Positions 23,327 through 33,415 of a stretch of 64,000 nucleotides of DNA are shown here, piece by piece. The position numbers and the translations under genes are program-made. Within the stretch, counting starts at the first letter, position 1. Each line of letters opens with the position of its first letter. Origin of the DNA: Verrucomicrobiota bacterium. Its GTDB lineage: Bacteria; Verrucomicrobiota; Verrucomicrobiia; Opitutales; Opitutaceae. The notes under the pieces are model-generated. The model was not told the DNA's origin. It did no database searches and worked only from the letters and a program-made list of their open reading frames with translations. Location: NCBI GenBank assembly GCA_023443455.1, contig JAEZUE010000039.1, forward strand, positions 67,900 through 131,899, given 5' to 3'.

Positions 23327-26300
23327 CTACTCCGCCCCCGCCGATCCGGCCGCGAGATCGCGGCAGCCGCGCAGATCGCACTTGCCCGTCCCCAGCACCG
23401 GGATCCGATCCAGGCGGCGCACGACCTTGGGTATCCAGAGATTGGGCAGGCCGAGACTCGTGAGCCGGTCGCGCAGTTCCGCCGCCTCGATCGGTTCGGT
23501 GGTCAGCAGCACCAGGGTCTCGCCTTTTGCGGCGTCGGGCACCCCGAGCACCACCACCTTCGGCGCCTCCGTCGCCTCGAGTCCGAAGGCCTCGACGATC
23601 TTCTGCTCGATCGTCAGGTGCGGCACCATCTCCCCGCCGACCTTGGAAAACCGAGACAGCCGGCCCTCGATGAATAGAAACCCGTCGTCGTCGAAACGCC
23701 CGAGGTCCCCGGTCACGAACCAGCCGTCGCGCAGCGCCTCCGAATTGCGGACCGGATCCTTGAGGTAGCCGCCGAAGACGTTCGGCCCCTTGAACCAGAT
23801 CACCCCGGTGCGGTCGGGGGGCAACGTCTCGCCCGACTCCGGGTGCACGATGCGCGCGGTCAGCCCCGCGAGCAGGCGGCCGACGGAGCCGAGCCGGTGC
23901 CCGGTCTGCAGATGCACTCCCGCCGGCAGGCCGGCCGGCGCAGGCTGGTTCACGTTCGTCACCGGGGTCGTCTCCGTCAGCCCGTAGCCCTGCAGGATCG
24001 GGAAACCGAATTTCTGGAGACACGATTCGTGGAGCTCGACGGGCAGCTTCTCCGCGCCCGACACCATGAAGCGGATCGAGGCGAGCTGCGCGGGTTCGGC
24101 CCGCTTGAGGATGGGCCGGATGAAGGTCGGCGTGCCCACGAACACCGTGACCTTCTCCTGCTCGATCACCTCGACGTTGCGCTTCGCATCGAGCGGGGTC
24201 GGCAGCGTGACCAGCCGCAATCCGCGCATGAGCCCGTACCACAAAGTGACCGTGAAGCCGAAGCTGTGGAAGATCGGCAGGCAGGCCAGCAGGGTCTCCC
24301 GCTTGGGCAGGATTCCTGTCGCCGAAATTTGGCCACAATTGGCGAGGATGTTGCGGTGGGTGAGCGGCACGCCCTTCGGGTCGCCCGAGCTCCCGCTGGT
24401 GAAAAGCAGCGCCGCCTCGAGCCGGTCGCCCCGGCGCGGCACCCGCCAGAGCAGGCCGAGCAGCCGCGAGGGCAACAGCCACACCGCGACCAACCGGGCC
24501 ACGACCGCGGCCTTCCCGCAGGCGGCGAGATCCTCCCGCATGTCGCGCGTGCGTTCGGGCCAGGGAAACTGGGGCAGCTTCTCCCGCACCGCCGCCGCCG
24601 AAAGCACGGTGCGAATCTCGCCCAGGCGCAGCGACGACTCGGTCGCGGCGACCCCGGCGGTGAAATTGAGATTCACGGGGACCTTGCCGGCCAGCACCAC
24701 CGCGAGATTGGCGATGTAGCCGCCGGCTCCGGGTGGCAGCACGATCCCGACGCGCCGCTCCGGCACCTCGCGCCGCAGCAGGCCCGCGTACGTCGCCGCG
24801 GCCGCGAGCAGCATGCCCGCGCTCACCTCCTTGCGCTGCGCGGTGCGGTCGACCAGCACGACCTTCCAGGGATGCCGCGCGAGCGAGCGCAGCGTTTCGT
24901 ATCCGAGGTTTCGTCGCAACTCGTCCCGTTGCTGGTAGGCCTGCTCCCCCAGATCGAGCAACGCCTGGCGCGCGAGCACGGCCGTGACCGAGCCGTGCGG
25001 CAGCGGCGGGCCCACCTGGACCAGGACCGAGAGCGGGAAACGTTCGGGCAGCTTGAGGATCAGCTTCTGGTTGGCGTAGGTGAAGATCGAGCCCCACAGC
25101 GAATCGATGAACACCGGCACCACCGGCACCTCCGCGCGTTTCGCGAGGGTCTCGAAGCCCTTGCGGATCTCCATCAACGCGCCGGTCCGGCTGACCTGCC
25201 CCTCCGGGAACACGCAGACCAGCTCCCCCTCCTTCATCTTGCGGATGGCCAGGCGCAACCCGCCGGTCGCATGCTCCTCGGACAACGGAATCACGCCGCT
25301 GATCCGGTGGAACCAGCCCGGGAGGCCCCGGCGTTTCCGCCCGTGGACGGCCAGGAACCACAATTTCCGGGGGAACACGACTTGGAGGATCAGCGCATCC
25401 ACATACGAGATATGGTTGCTCACGATCAGGGCCCCACCCTCCGGCAGGTTCTCCACGCCGTGGATGCGCAGACGGTAGAACACCCGGCCCAGCACCCGGA
25501 AGAAGAGCACCATCAGATGCTCCGGCGCCGACCAGACCGCGCCGAACGCCACCACGACCGCCGCGACCGCCAGGGCATGCAACTGGTCCGCGATCGGCCA
25601 CTGCAGCACCCCGGCCATGAGATAATAGATCGCGCCCGCCGCGAGCCCGCCCAGACCGCGGAAAAGACTCAACGCACCGACCATCCGCAGCCGTTGCGCC
25701 CGGCGCACCTGATGCTGGAAATAGAGCTGCAGCGGCGCGAGATACAGCCCGGCGCTGAAACCGACCATGACCAGCGCGGGCCGAAACGCCGGAGCATCGA
25801 GCCGGTTGGCCGCCGCCCACCACGACGCCACGGCGATCCCCGCCGCCCCCAACGGCACGAGACCGATCTCGGTGCGTCCGCGCGAGACCTGCCCCGCCAC
25901 CAGGCCGCCGGCGACTCCGCCGATGCCGCCGAACAACATCAACGTGGCCGCCAGATGGGCAAAGCCGACCCCACCCGAGGCGGTCGCGGCCCAGTGCCTC
26001 CCGGCATCGATGAGCACCAGGGCCATCGCGCCGCCGATCGCATACGACACGAGAATGCCCAGCGCGGTCGTCCGCATGCGCGGGGACCGCAACAGCTCGA
26101 GCAGATGGTTGATCGGTCGCGCCAGCACCTCGGGCCGCGGCAGGTCGGCCGCACGACCACCACCACTACGAACTGGCAGGAACACCGCCCACCCCAGCAC
26201 CGCCAGCGCCAGCAACCACCAGACGATGCGCTCCGCCGAGGCCCACCCTTCGGTCGGGCCCACCGCCACGGCGCCGAGAAAGACTCCTGCAACCACAGCG

Positions 26301-26764
26301 GCGATACCGAGCATCTCCATGAGCAGGAGCGCCGCCGAGAACTTCCGGTCGGCCGCGACCTCCGAGAGCACCTTGCGCTTCGCCGGGGAGACGAGCACGG
26401 AATGCACCGCCAGAAGCGCGAACACGACGATCGCCCCCGGCACGCTGCGTTGTTGCAACGCGTGGGCGAGCCCGAGCAGCAGACCGGGCAGCACCAGCAG
26501 GGCCGTGCCCAGCGCGACCCGCCCCGAATAGCGCTCCGCGCCCCAGGTGAACAACGGGGCGAAAAACAGATACGGCGCCGCCAACACCACCGGCAGCAGC
26601 GCGAGCCATTCGTCCACGGCTCCGGGGGCCAGCACCCCGGGCACGAAGGCCAACGCCAACACCACCGCCTTCGCCGCATTGGCGGAAAACGAGGCGATGG
26701 TCTGGGAAACCAACAGGCCGATCAGCGACGCCGTCGACGAAGTCTTGTGGTCCAACTCGGCCAT
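23327..26764 (-). CDS. three-domain MFS / acyltransferase / acyl-ACP synthetase (Aas-like)
   Basis: The 1145-residue protein has three parts. Residues 1 to about 430 form a major-facilitator membrane domain like LplT. A PlsC-type acyltransferase follows, with NHISYVD (HX4D) and VFPEGQVSRTG. The C-terminal part is an AMP-binding ligase with LLFTSGSSGDPKGVPLTHRN, QGYGLTETTPV, TGDLGRFDDDGFLFIEGR and a final GTGKCDLR that supplies the catalytic Lys. Such fusions take up lysophospholipid and re-acylate it with fatty acid activated on ACP. The start MAELDHKTSS sits right before the first helix. The stop is 27 bases from that of rsmI. Confidence 0.9.
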   Translation of the reverse strand: MAELDHKTSSTASLIGLLVSQTIASFSANAAKAVVLALAFVPGVLAPGAVDEWLALLPVVLAAPYLFFAPLFTWGAERYSGRVALGTALLVLPGLLLGLAHALQQRSVPGAIVVFALLAVHSVLVSPAKRKVLSEVAADRKFSAALLLMEMLGIAAVVAGVFLGAVAVGPTEGWASAERIVWWLLALAVLGWAVFLPVRSGGGRAADLPRPEVLARPINHLLELLRSPRMRTTALGILVSYAIGGAMALVLIDAGRHWAATASGGVGFAHLAATLMLFGGIGGVAGGLVAGQVSRGRTEIGLVPLGAAGIAVASWWAAANRLDAPAFRPALVMVGFSAGLYLAPLQLYFQHQVRRAQRLRMVGALSLFRGLGGLAAGAIYYLMAGVLQWPIADQLHALAVAAVVVAFGAVWSAPEHLMVLFFRVLGRVFYRLRIHGVENLPEGGALIVSNHISYVDALILQVVFPRKLWFLAVHGRKRRGLPGWFHRISGVIPLSEEHATGGLRLAIRKMKEGELVCVFPEGQVSRTGALMEIRKGFETLAKRAEVPVVPVFIDSLWGSIFTYANQKLILKLPERFPLSVLVQVGPPLPHGSVTAVLARQALLDLGEQAYQQRDELRRNLGYETLRSLARHPWKVVLVDRTAQRKEVSAGMLLAAAATYAGLLRREVPERRVGIVLPPGAGGYIANLAVVLAGKVPVNLNFTAGVAATESSLRLGEIRTVLSAAAVREKLPQFPWPERTRDMREDLAACGKAAVVARLVAVWLLPSRLLGLLWRVPRRGDRLEAALLFTSGSSGDPKGVPLTHRNILANCGQISATGILPKRETLLACLPIFHSFGFTVTLWYGLMRGLRLVTLPTPLDAKRNVEVIEQEKVTVFVGTPTFIRPILKRAEPAQLASIRFMVSGAEKLPVELHESCLQKFGFPILQGYGLTETTPVTNVNQPAPAGLPAGVHLQTGHRLGSVGRLLAGLTARIVHPESGETLPPDRTGVIWFKGPNVFGGYLKDPVRNSEALRDGWFVTGDLGRFDDDGFLFIEGRLSRFSKVGGEMVPHLTIEQKIVEAFGLEATEAPKVVVLGVPDAAKGETLVLLTTEPIEAAELRDRLTSLGLPNLWIPKVVRRLDRIPVLGTGKCDLRGCRDLAAGSAGAE

Positions 26765-26827
26765 GGTGGAGGTGCGGCGCCAGAGAAAGCCAATGCCTCG
26801 CCCAGAGCAAGGCCCGGCTCAATCACA

Positions 26828-27472
26828 TCACCTCTCCCGCCAACGCCGCAACGCCGTCACCAACGATCCGAAACCACCCGGAAACTCGAACTCCAGCCGA
26901 CGAAAGTCCCCGCCATGCCGCCCGATCTCCTCCCGCGCCCGCCGCGTCTCCAGGGGCAGCGACGGATGGATGGTTCCATAGACCCGCTGCTTGAGCTCCT
27001 TGCGGGTGAACGGCGTCGCACCCTTCTCCTGGCCCGTCAACCACTGCGCCTCGGTGACTCCGTCTTCCCGCCCGCACAGGTACCACGCCTCGACCGCCGG
27101 CACTGCCAGGCCCACCGCAGACAACAACCGCGCCCGGCCATGCGCCGGCGGCAGATGTTTCAGGGTTTGCCGCACGATCGCGCGCAGTTCGCACAGCCGG
27201 CAGCCCGGATGGAAATAGCCGGGCCGTTCATGCGCCTCGGTATGCACCACCGTGTCGTCGGAATCGACCACCACCACGATGCCCGCCGCGTCCGTGTTGA
27301 AATGCAGGTGACGCAGGATCACCGGCAGCACCTGCGCGACCGAGGGCCAGCCGCGGGCCCGCAGCGGTGGTTGGGCAAGCTCGACGGCATGGCCGAGCAC
27401 GCCCTCCACCACCAGATGGAGGGCCGCCTCGTCGGCAGGCGATTCGCTCAGCAACGCGACTTTCATCGGCAC
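26828..27472 (-). CDS. TOPRIM-like partner protein of the upstream ATPase
   Basis: A 214-residue protein with no named family that I can be sure of. Its layout matches a TOPRIM-like nuclease: an early Glu motif LLSESPADEAALH near residue 8, an acidic strand GIVVVVDSDDTVVH near 68, and PAVEAWYLCG near 125. These are the same three positions seen in the DUF4276 protein at 5958-6629. A basic tail follows (KELKQRVYG, ALRRWRER). It starts 15 bases after the ATPase stop, so the pair is one transcript. A nuclease role and a defence role are inferred from this layout. Confidence 0.7.
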   Translation of the reverse strand: MPMKVALLSESPADEAALHLVVEGVLGHAVELAQPPLRARGWPSVAQVLPVILRHLHFNTDAAGIVVVVDSDDTVVHTEAHERPGYFHPGCRLCELRAIVRQTLKHLPPAHGRARLLSAVGLAVPAVEAWYLCGREDGVTEAQWLTGQEKGATPFTRKELKQRVYGTIHPSLPLETRRAREEIGRHGGDFRRLEFEFPGGFGSLVTALRRWRER

Positions 27473-27487
27473 AGGCTCGCCCGACGC

Positions 27488-28480
27488 TCAGCCCTCGTCC
27501 GGCACGCCGCCGAGGATGCCGCTGTACCAAAGGTCGCCCAGGCTCGCGCCGCCGATCGCATTGCGCAGGTCCTCGCGGTCCGAGAGCCGCTCGAACGTCG
27601 CCTCCGCCCCGCGCTTCTGGGCGACGATCACCTCGTCGAGCTGGTCGCGGAAAAGGTCCAGCAGGTAGGGCGAATGCGTGGTCGTGAGGATCTGCGCCGG
27701 CGGCGCCTCCCCTTCGGGAAAACACATGCGGTAGAGCAGATCCCGGATCTCCCGCAGCAATCGGGGATGGATGCCGCGGTCGATCTCCTCGAGACAGAGG
27801 ATCGCCGGATACGGGTGCACCTGGGTGAGCACCAGCAGGCCGATCAGCACGAGCGTGCCCTGCGAGAGTTCCTCGGCACCGAGCCGCCGCCCCTCGCCGA
27901 CGATCTCGGCCTCGATCCGGCGGGCCCCATCCGGCGCCGTAACCACCGTCACGGTACGATATTCGGGCAGCACCCGGCAGAACTCCGCGACGATGCGCGA
28001 ATACGCCGCCGGTTCCTCGCGCTCGATCCGGTGCAGCGCCGCGGGCAGGTTGGCGCCCTCGTCCCCGAGCACGATCGGGGCTCCCGCCGGGCTCGGGCGA
28101 GCGAGCGCGGCCTGGTCGAGCGCGATGGTGCGCAGTGTTGTAAGCCGGGATACGATGCGCCCCCACTTCACCGGCAGCTCGCCCGGCCCGTCGACGCGCA
28201 GCGCGCAGGCGGTGCCGTCGGGCGCGCATTCGACGACGGCCTCGACGTCCGCGAAGGGTTCCCGGAAGCGGAACCGCAACCGGCCCGCCGACGCGGGAAG
28301 AGCCGATGAGGCCGGGCCGAACACAGGAGGCCGCCCGGCCAGGCGACGGAGCCGCTGCAACGCCTGCAGCACGCTGGTTTTGCCGCTCCCGTTGGGGCCG
28401 ATGAGCAGATTGAAGGGGCCGAGCTCGATCCGCGCCGAACGCAGGATCTTGAAGTTCGTGAATTCGATGGAGGCGATCAC
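27488..28480 (-). CDS. AAA/ABC-type ATPase (AAA_21, COG4637-like)
   Basis: About 330 residues. It opens (V/M)IASIEFTNFKILRSA, then Walker A LLIGPNGSGKTSVL near residue 25. Later come ELSQGTLVLIGLLVLTQ (signature), AILCLEEIDRGIHPRLL (Walker B) and QILTTTHSPYLLDLF. It ends GASLGDLWYSGILGG, the same end motif as the ATPase at 6626-7714. The GTG at 28480 is chosen since the fold starts there; the ATG at 28522 adds a basic leader. It is paired with the TOPRIM-like gene downstream and is set between housekeeping genes. This looks like an inserted two-gene defence module. Confidence 0.85.
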   Translation of the reverse strand: MIASIEFTNFKILRSARIELGPFNLLIGPNGSGKTSVLQALQRLRRLAGRPPVFGPASSALPASAGRLRFRFREPFADVEAVVECAPDGTACALRVDGPGELPVKWGRIVSRLTTLRTIALDQAALARPSPAGAPIVLGDEGANLPAALHRIEREEPAAYSRIVAEFCRVLPEYRTVTVVTAPDGARRIEAEIVGEGRRLGAEELSQGTLVLIGLLVLTQVHPYPAILCLEEIDRGIHPRLLREIRDLLYRMCFPEGEAPPAQILTTTHSPYLLDLFRDQLDEVIVAQKRGAEATFERLSDREDLRNAIGGASLGDLWYSGILGGVPDEG

Positions 28481-28545
28481 GGTGCGGCGACTATGCGGGC
28501 GTGGTCGTCGGCCGGCAACCACGCCGTTGCCCTTCCGGGCGAGGA

Positions 28546-28581
28546 AAACAAAAAAGCCCGGAACCGAGGGCGGTTCCGGGC
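28546..28581 (-). terminator. terminator of xylB
   Basis: On the minus strand a ten-pair stem CCCGGAACCG/CGGTTCCGGG with a four-base loop is followed by CTTTTTTGTTTT. Confidence 0.88.
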
Positions 28582-28604
28582 GAAGGGTGACGCGAAACGG
28601 CGGC

Positions 28605-30122
<1,518 letters not shown>

Positions 30123-30215
30123 AGGTGTTGGTTGGTGTGGTTGGGCTGAAAAAACCGGCCGCACCGGGGGGAAACGAACGCCAAGGTTTCGCATGCGCAC
30201 GAACGGCGGCGACAC

Positions 30216-30243
30216 AAAAAAGCCGCAGGCGAACCTGCGGCTT
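30216..30243 (-). terminator. terminator of the aminotransferase gene
   Basis: On the minus strand AGCCGCAGG/CCTGCGGCT with a four-base loop is followed by TTTTTTGTG. It lies between the aminotransferase stop and xylB. Confidence 0.85.
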
Positions 30244-30266
30244 CGAAAATCGCGGAGCGGAGGTGG

Positions 30267-31460
30267 TCAGGCCTTCAGCGAGGCGCAGAAACGGGCCAGG
30301 CGGCGCACGCCCTCCTCGATGACCTTGTCGTTGGTGGCGTAGCTCAGGCGCAGGCAGTCGTCGGCCCCGAAGGCCACGCCCGGAACGGCCGCAACCTTCT
30401 CCTGCTCGAGAAGCTTTTCGCAGAACTCGCCGGACTTCAGCCCGAACGCCGAGATGACCGGGAAGAGATAGAACGCGCCCTGGGCCAGACCGCAGGTGAT
30501 GCCGGGGATCTTGTTGAGCTCGGCATGCAGATAACGACGACGGCGGTCGAAGGCTTCGAGCATCGGCTTGATCGCCGCCTGGGCCTTGTCCTTCTCCTTC
30601 AACGCGGCCAGCGCGCCGTACTGCGCAAAGGTGGTGGCGTTGGAGGAAGTCTGGCTCTGGATGTCGATCGCCGCCTTCAACACATCGGCCGGGCCGACCA
30701 TGGTGCCGAGGCGCCAGCCGGTCATCGAGTAGCTCTTGCTGAAACCGGAGACGACGATCGTCGCCGCGGCCGCCTCGGGGGAGATCGTCGCCGCGCAAAA
30801 GTGCTTCTGGCCGTCATAGGTGAGATGTTCATACATCTCGTCCGACATCAGGTAGAGCCCATGCTTGAGCACGACCCCGACGAACGCCTCCATCTCCTCC
30901 TTGGTGTAGACGGCGCCCGTCGGATTCGAGGGGCTGTTGAGGATGACGAGCTTGGTGCGCGGGGTGATCGCGGCCTCGAGCTGGGCGGCGGTGAGTTTGA
31001 ACCCGTTTTCCGCGCCGGCGCTGACGATGACCGGCGTGCCGCCGGCGAGCTTCACCATCTCCGGGTAGCTCACCCAGTACGGGGCAGGCACGATCACCTC
31101 GTCGCCCGGACCGACGGTGGCCATGATCGCGAGGTAGCAGGAGTATTTGCCACCCGGGCTCACGCAGGTCTGCGCGGGGGCGACCTTGAGGCCGTAGTCG
31201 GCGGCATAGCGTTCCGAGATCGCGGCGCGGAGCTCGTCGATGCCCGCGGCGGGCGCGTACTTGGTCTTGCCGGCGGCAAGGGCCTTGGCGCAGGCCTCCT
31301 TGATGAAATCGGGAGTGTCGAAATCGGGTTCACCGGCGGCAAAGCCGCACACGTCGACACCGGCTGCTTTGAGTGCTTTGGCCTTGGCATCCACCGCCAA
31401 GGTAGGCGACGGCGAGATGTTCTTGGCCCAAGGTGAGAGGGATCGGCGGATCTGGGTCAT
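30267..31460 (-). CDS. pyridoxal-phosphate aminotransferase, aspartate aminotransferase class
   Basis: The 397-residue fold-type I enzyme of the AspB/AatA group opens RRSLSPWAKNISPSPTLAVDAKAKALKAAG. It has GFAAGEPDFDTP, APYWVSYPEMVKLAGG, NSPSNPTGAVY, SDEMYEHLTYDG, PLP-lysine motif VSGFSKSYSMTGWRLG and a final Arg in CLRLSYATND. It interconverts aspartate and oxaloacetate with 2-oxoglutarate; prephenate activity occurs in some relatives. It has its own terminator and its own upstream gap (31461-31565), so it is monocistronic. Confidence 0.93.
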   Translation of the reverse strand: MTQIRRSLSPWAKNISPSPTLAVDAKAKALKAAGVDVCGFAAGEPDFDTPDFIKEACAKALAAGKTKYAPAAGIDELRAAISERYAADYGLKVAPAQTCVSPGGKYSCYLAIMATVGPGDEVIVPAPYWVSYPEMVKLAGGTPVIVSAGAENGFKLTAAQLEAAITPRTKLVILNSPSNPTGAVYTKEEMEAFVGVVLKHGLYLMSDEMYEHLTYDGQKHFCAATISPEAAAATIVVSGFSKSYSMTGWRLGTMVGPADVLKAAIDIQSQTSSNATTFAQYGALAALKEKDKAQAAIKPMLEAFDRRRRYLHAELNKIPGITCGLAQGAFYLFPVISAFGLKSGEFCEKLLEQEKVAAVPGVAFGADDCLRLSYATNDKVIEEGVRRLARFCASLKA

Positions 31461-31565
31461 GGCGAGGCGGCAAGCTGCGTGGTGGTTTGTGGCTAGGCAA
31501 GCCCGAGCGGGAGAGGCCGTTCACTTTCCTTCCGTCACCCCGGCGCCCGGGCGATGCAAGTAACC

Positions 31566-31617
31566 AAAAAAGAGCCCCTCGCAAGGGCACCGGAACCGGT
31601 ACACCTGACGAGGGGCG
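31566..31617 (-). terminator. terminator of the ribbon-helix-helix gene
   Basis: On the minus strand GCCCCTCG pairs with CGAGGGGC over a longer loop that itself holds an ACCGGTTCCGGT hairpin. TCTTTTTTGG follows. Confidence 0.75.
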
Positions 31618-31646
31618 AATTTGGGCAGGCTTTTGGGAACGAGAGA

Positions 31647-32012
31647 TTACTTCTTGCCCTTCTTGGCGGCCTTCACCGGCTTGGCGGCCTTCGCCGGCTT
31701 CGCGGCCTTCTTCTTCGCGGTGGCGGGAAGGGCCTCGATCGCCGTGCGGAGCAGCTCACCGACGCTCACGCCGTGCTTGCGCGCGAGCTTCACCAGCTTC
31801 TGCTTGGTGTCCATGCGCAAGCGCACGGAGATCTGGCGGTGGGCCTTCACCGGGGCGGCGTACGCGGCGAAATCGAACGTCTCGATCGCATGGCGGATCA
31901 CCTCGCTGTTGGTAGCCATGTCGAGACCGCCGCGGGCGGACTCGATCTTGGCGAGGAGCTCTTCCTTGAGGTCGAACGTGAGGGGGGAACTTTCCTGGGA
32001 GGTGGGAGGCAT
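31647..32012 (-). CDS. ribbon-helix-helix protein with lysine/alanine-rich tail
   Basis: A 121-residue protein. Residues 1 to about 60 carry a first helical part (FDLKEELLAKIESARGG, TNSEVIRHAIETFDFAAY). Residues 60-95 are a ribbon-helix-helix (QISVRLRMDTKQKLVKLAR, VSVGELLRTAIEAL). The last 25 residues are almost only Lys, Ala and Pro, like histone H1 tails. It is probably a DNA-binding regulator or nucleoid protein whose tail holds DNA without sequence preference. It is a single gene with a terminator. The upstream gap to 32201 is AT-rich around 32040-32110, where its promoter should lie. Confidence 0.8.
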   Translation of the reverse strand: MPPTSQESSPLTFDLKEELLAKIESARGGLDMATNSEVIRHAIETFDFAAYAAPVKAHRQISVRLRMDTKQKLVKLARKHGVSVGELLRTAIEALPATAKKKAAKPAKAAKPVKAAKKGKK

Positions 32013-32201
32013 ATCAGTATTCGGTTAACGGTGTTGATGTATCGCAGTTGCGGGTGAGAACGCCATAACTTTTCCATAACGTATCCGACGGCAAATTGTT
32101 TTTTCGCTACCGGCCCGGGAAAAATACCCAGAACCTCCCTACCCGTTCCGGTATTGACACCTCCGCCCCGCCTCCCGTCGATGGCAGAGCTCCCGTTCCC
32201 C

Positions 32202-33335
32202 ATGGCCAAAGTCGTCATCGAAAACCTCGCGAAGGTCTATCCAGAGAAGGAAGGAGCGGGCATCCGTGCGGTGAATGCGCTCGATCTCACGATCGAGGAC
32301 CGGGAACTTCTCGTGCTGGTCGGTCCCTCGGGTTGCGGCAAATCGACCACCCTGCGGATGATCGCCGGGCTCGAGGAAGTGACCGCGGGTACGATCCGGA
32401 TCGATGGACGCATCGTCAACGACGTGCCGCCGAAAGACCGCGACATCGCGATGGTGTTCCAAAACTACGCGCTCTACCCCCACATGAGCGTGCGCGAAAA
32501 CATGGCATTCGGCCTTCGCCTCCGGGGGCAGGCGGCGGCCGACATCGAACAACGGGTGCGCGACACCGCGCGAATCCTGGAGATCGAAGAACTGCTGGAC
32601 CGTAAACCCCGGGCGCTGTCGGGCGGTCAGCGCCAACGCGTGGCAGTCGGTCGTGCCATCGTCCGCCGGCCCAAGGTCTTCCTCTTCGACGAGCCGCTGT
32701 CCAACCTCGATGCGAAAATGCGCGTCACCATGCGGACCGAGATCTCCAAGCTCCATGCCCGCCTCGGGGCCACGATGATCTACGTGACCCACGACCAGAT
32801 GGAGGCAATGACGATGGGTGACCGAATCTGCGTGATGAAGGACGGCAAAGTCATGCAGACCGCCGCCCCCCTCGAACTCTACCGCAGGCCCGCCAACATG
32901 TTCGTGGCCGGATTCATCGGCAGTCCTCCGATGAACTTCTTCCACGGCACCATCGAGACACGGGCGGGGCGTTTGGAGTTCGTGGAGCGCGGGCATGAGC
33001 GATCGCCCCTCCTGCGCCTGGCCCTGGGCGCGCGAAGCGCGGCACACGTGACGGACCGCATCGGCGCCCCCATCGTGCTCGGAATCAGGCCGGAGGACGT
33101 GCATGACGGACTCGCGGTGATTCAACAACCGGCCGGGGCGACTGCGGAGGTCGACATCGAAGTGGCCGAGCCGATCGGCGCGGAGACCCACCTCTATCTG
33201 AACACGGGGGCGCACCCCTTCATCGCCCGGGTTCCTGGCGACTCTCGTTACGAGATCGGCAGTCGGTTCCGCGCGGTGTTCAACCTCGAGCACGCGCACT
33301 TGTTCGACCCGGCGACGGAGCTCGCCCTGGCCTGA
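32202..33335 (+). CDS. ABC transporter ATP-binding protein, MalK/UgpC/MsmX type
   Basis: The 377-residue protein has Walker A VGPSGCGKSTTLRMIAG, Q-loop VFQNYALYPHMSV, signature LSGGQRQRVAVGRAIVR, Walker B VFLFDEPLSNLDAKMR, switch IYVTHDQMEAMTM, and a C-terminal TOBE/OB regulatory domain (GIRPEDVHD). It energises sugar ABC importers; no permease genes are near, so it may serve several transporters, as MsmX does. ATG at 32202 (MAKVVIENL) was chosen because the family begins there. ATG at 32181 and TTG at 32154 are in frame but add a non-family proline-rich leader. Confidence 0.93.
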   Translation: MAKVVIENLAKVYPEKEGAGIRAVNALDLTIEDRELLVLVGPSGCGKSTTLRMIAGLEEVTAGTIRIDGRIVNDVPPKDRDIAMVFQNYALYPHMSVRENMAFGLRLRGQAAADIEQRVRDTARILEIEELLDRKPRALSGGQRQRVAVGRAIVRRPKVFLFDEPLSNLDAKMRVTMRTEISKLHARLGATMIYVTHDQMEAMTMGDRICVMKDGKVMQTAAPLELYRRPANMFVAGFIGSPPMNFFHGTIETRAGRLEFVERGHERSPLLRLALGARSAAHVTDRIGAPIVLGIRPEDVHDGLAVIQQPAGATAEVDIEVAEPIGAETHLYLNTGAHPFIARVPGDSRYEIGSRFRAVFNLEHAHLFDPATELALA

Positions 33336-33354
33336 TCGCCCCCGGGCGTTGAGC

Positions 33355-33389
33355 CCGAAAAGGCGGAACCGCGACCACGCGATTCCGCC
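33355..33389 (-). terminator. terminator after the Wzc-like gene
   Basis: On the minus strand GGCGGAATCGCG pairs with CGCGGTTCCGCC around a four-base loop, with one mismatch, and is followed by TTTTCGG. Confidence 0.65.
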
Positions 33390-33415
33390 GGAAACAAGAC
33401 GCCCCCCGGCTCCGC

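Noticed and set aside
32154..32159. TTGACA, a perfect -35 box, before the MalK-type ATPase gene
   Set aside because: No -10 like hexamer lies 16-18 bases downstream; the following bases are GC-rich and already close to the start codon.
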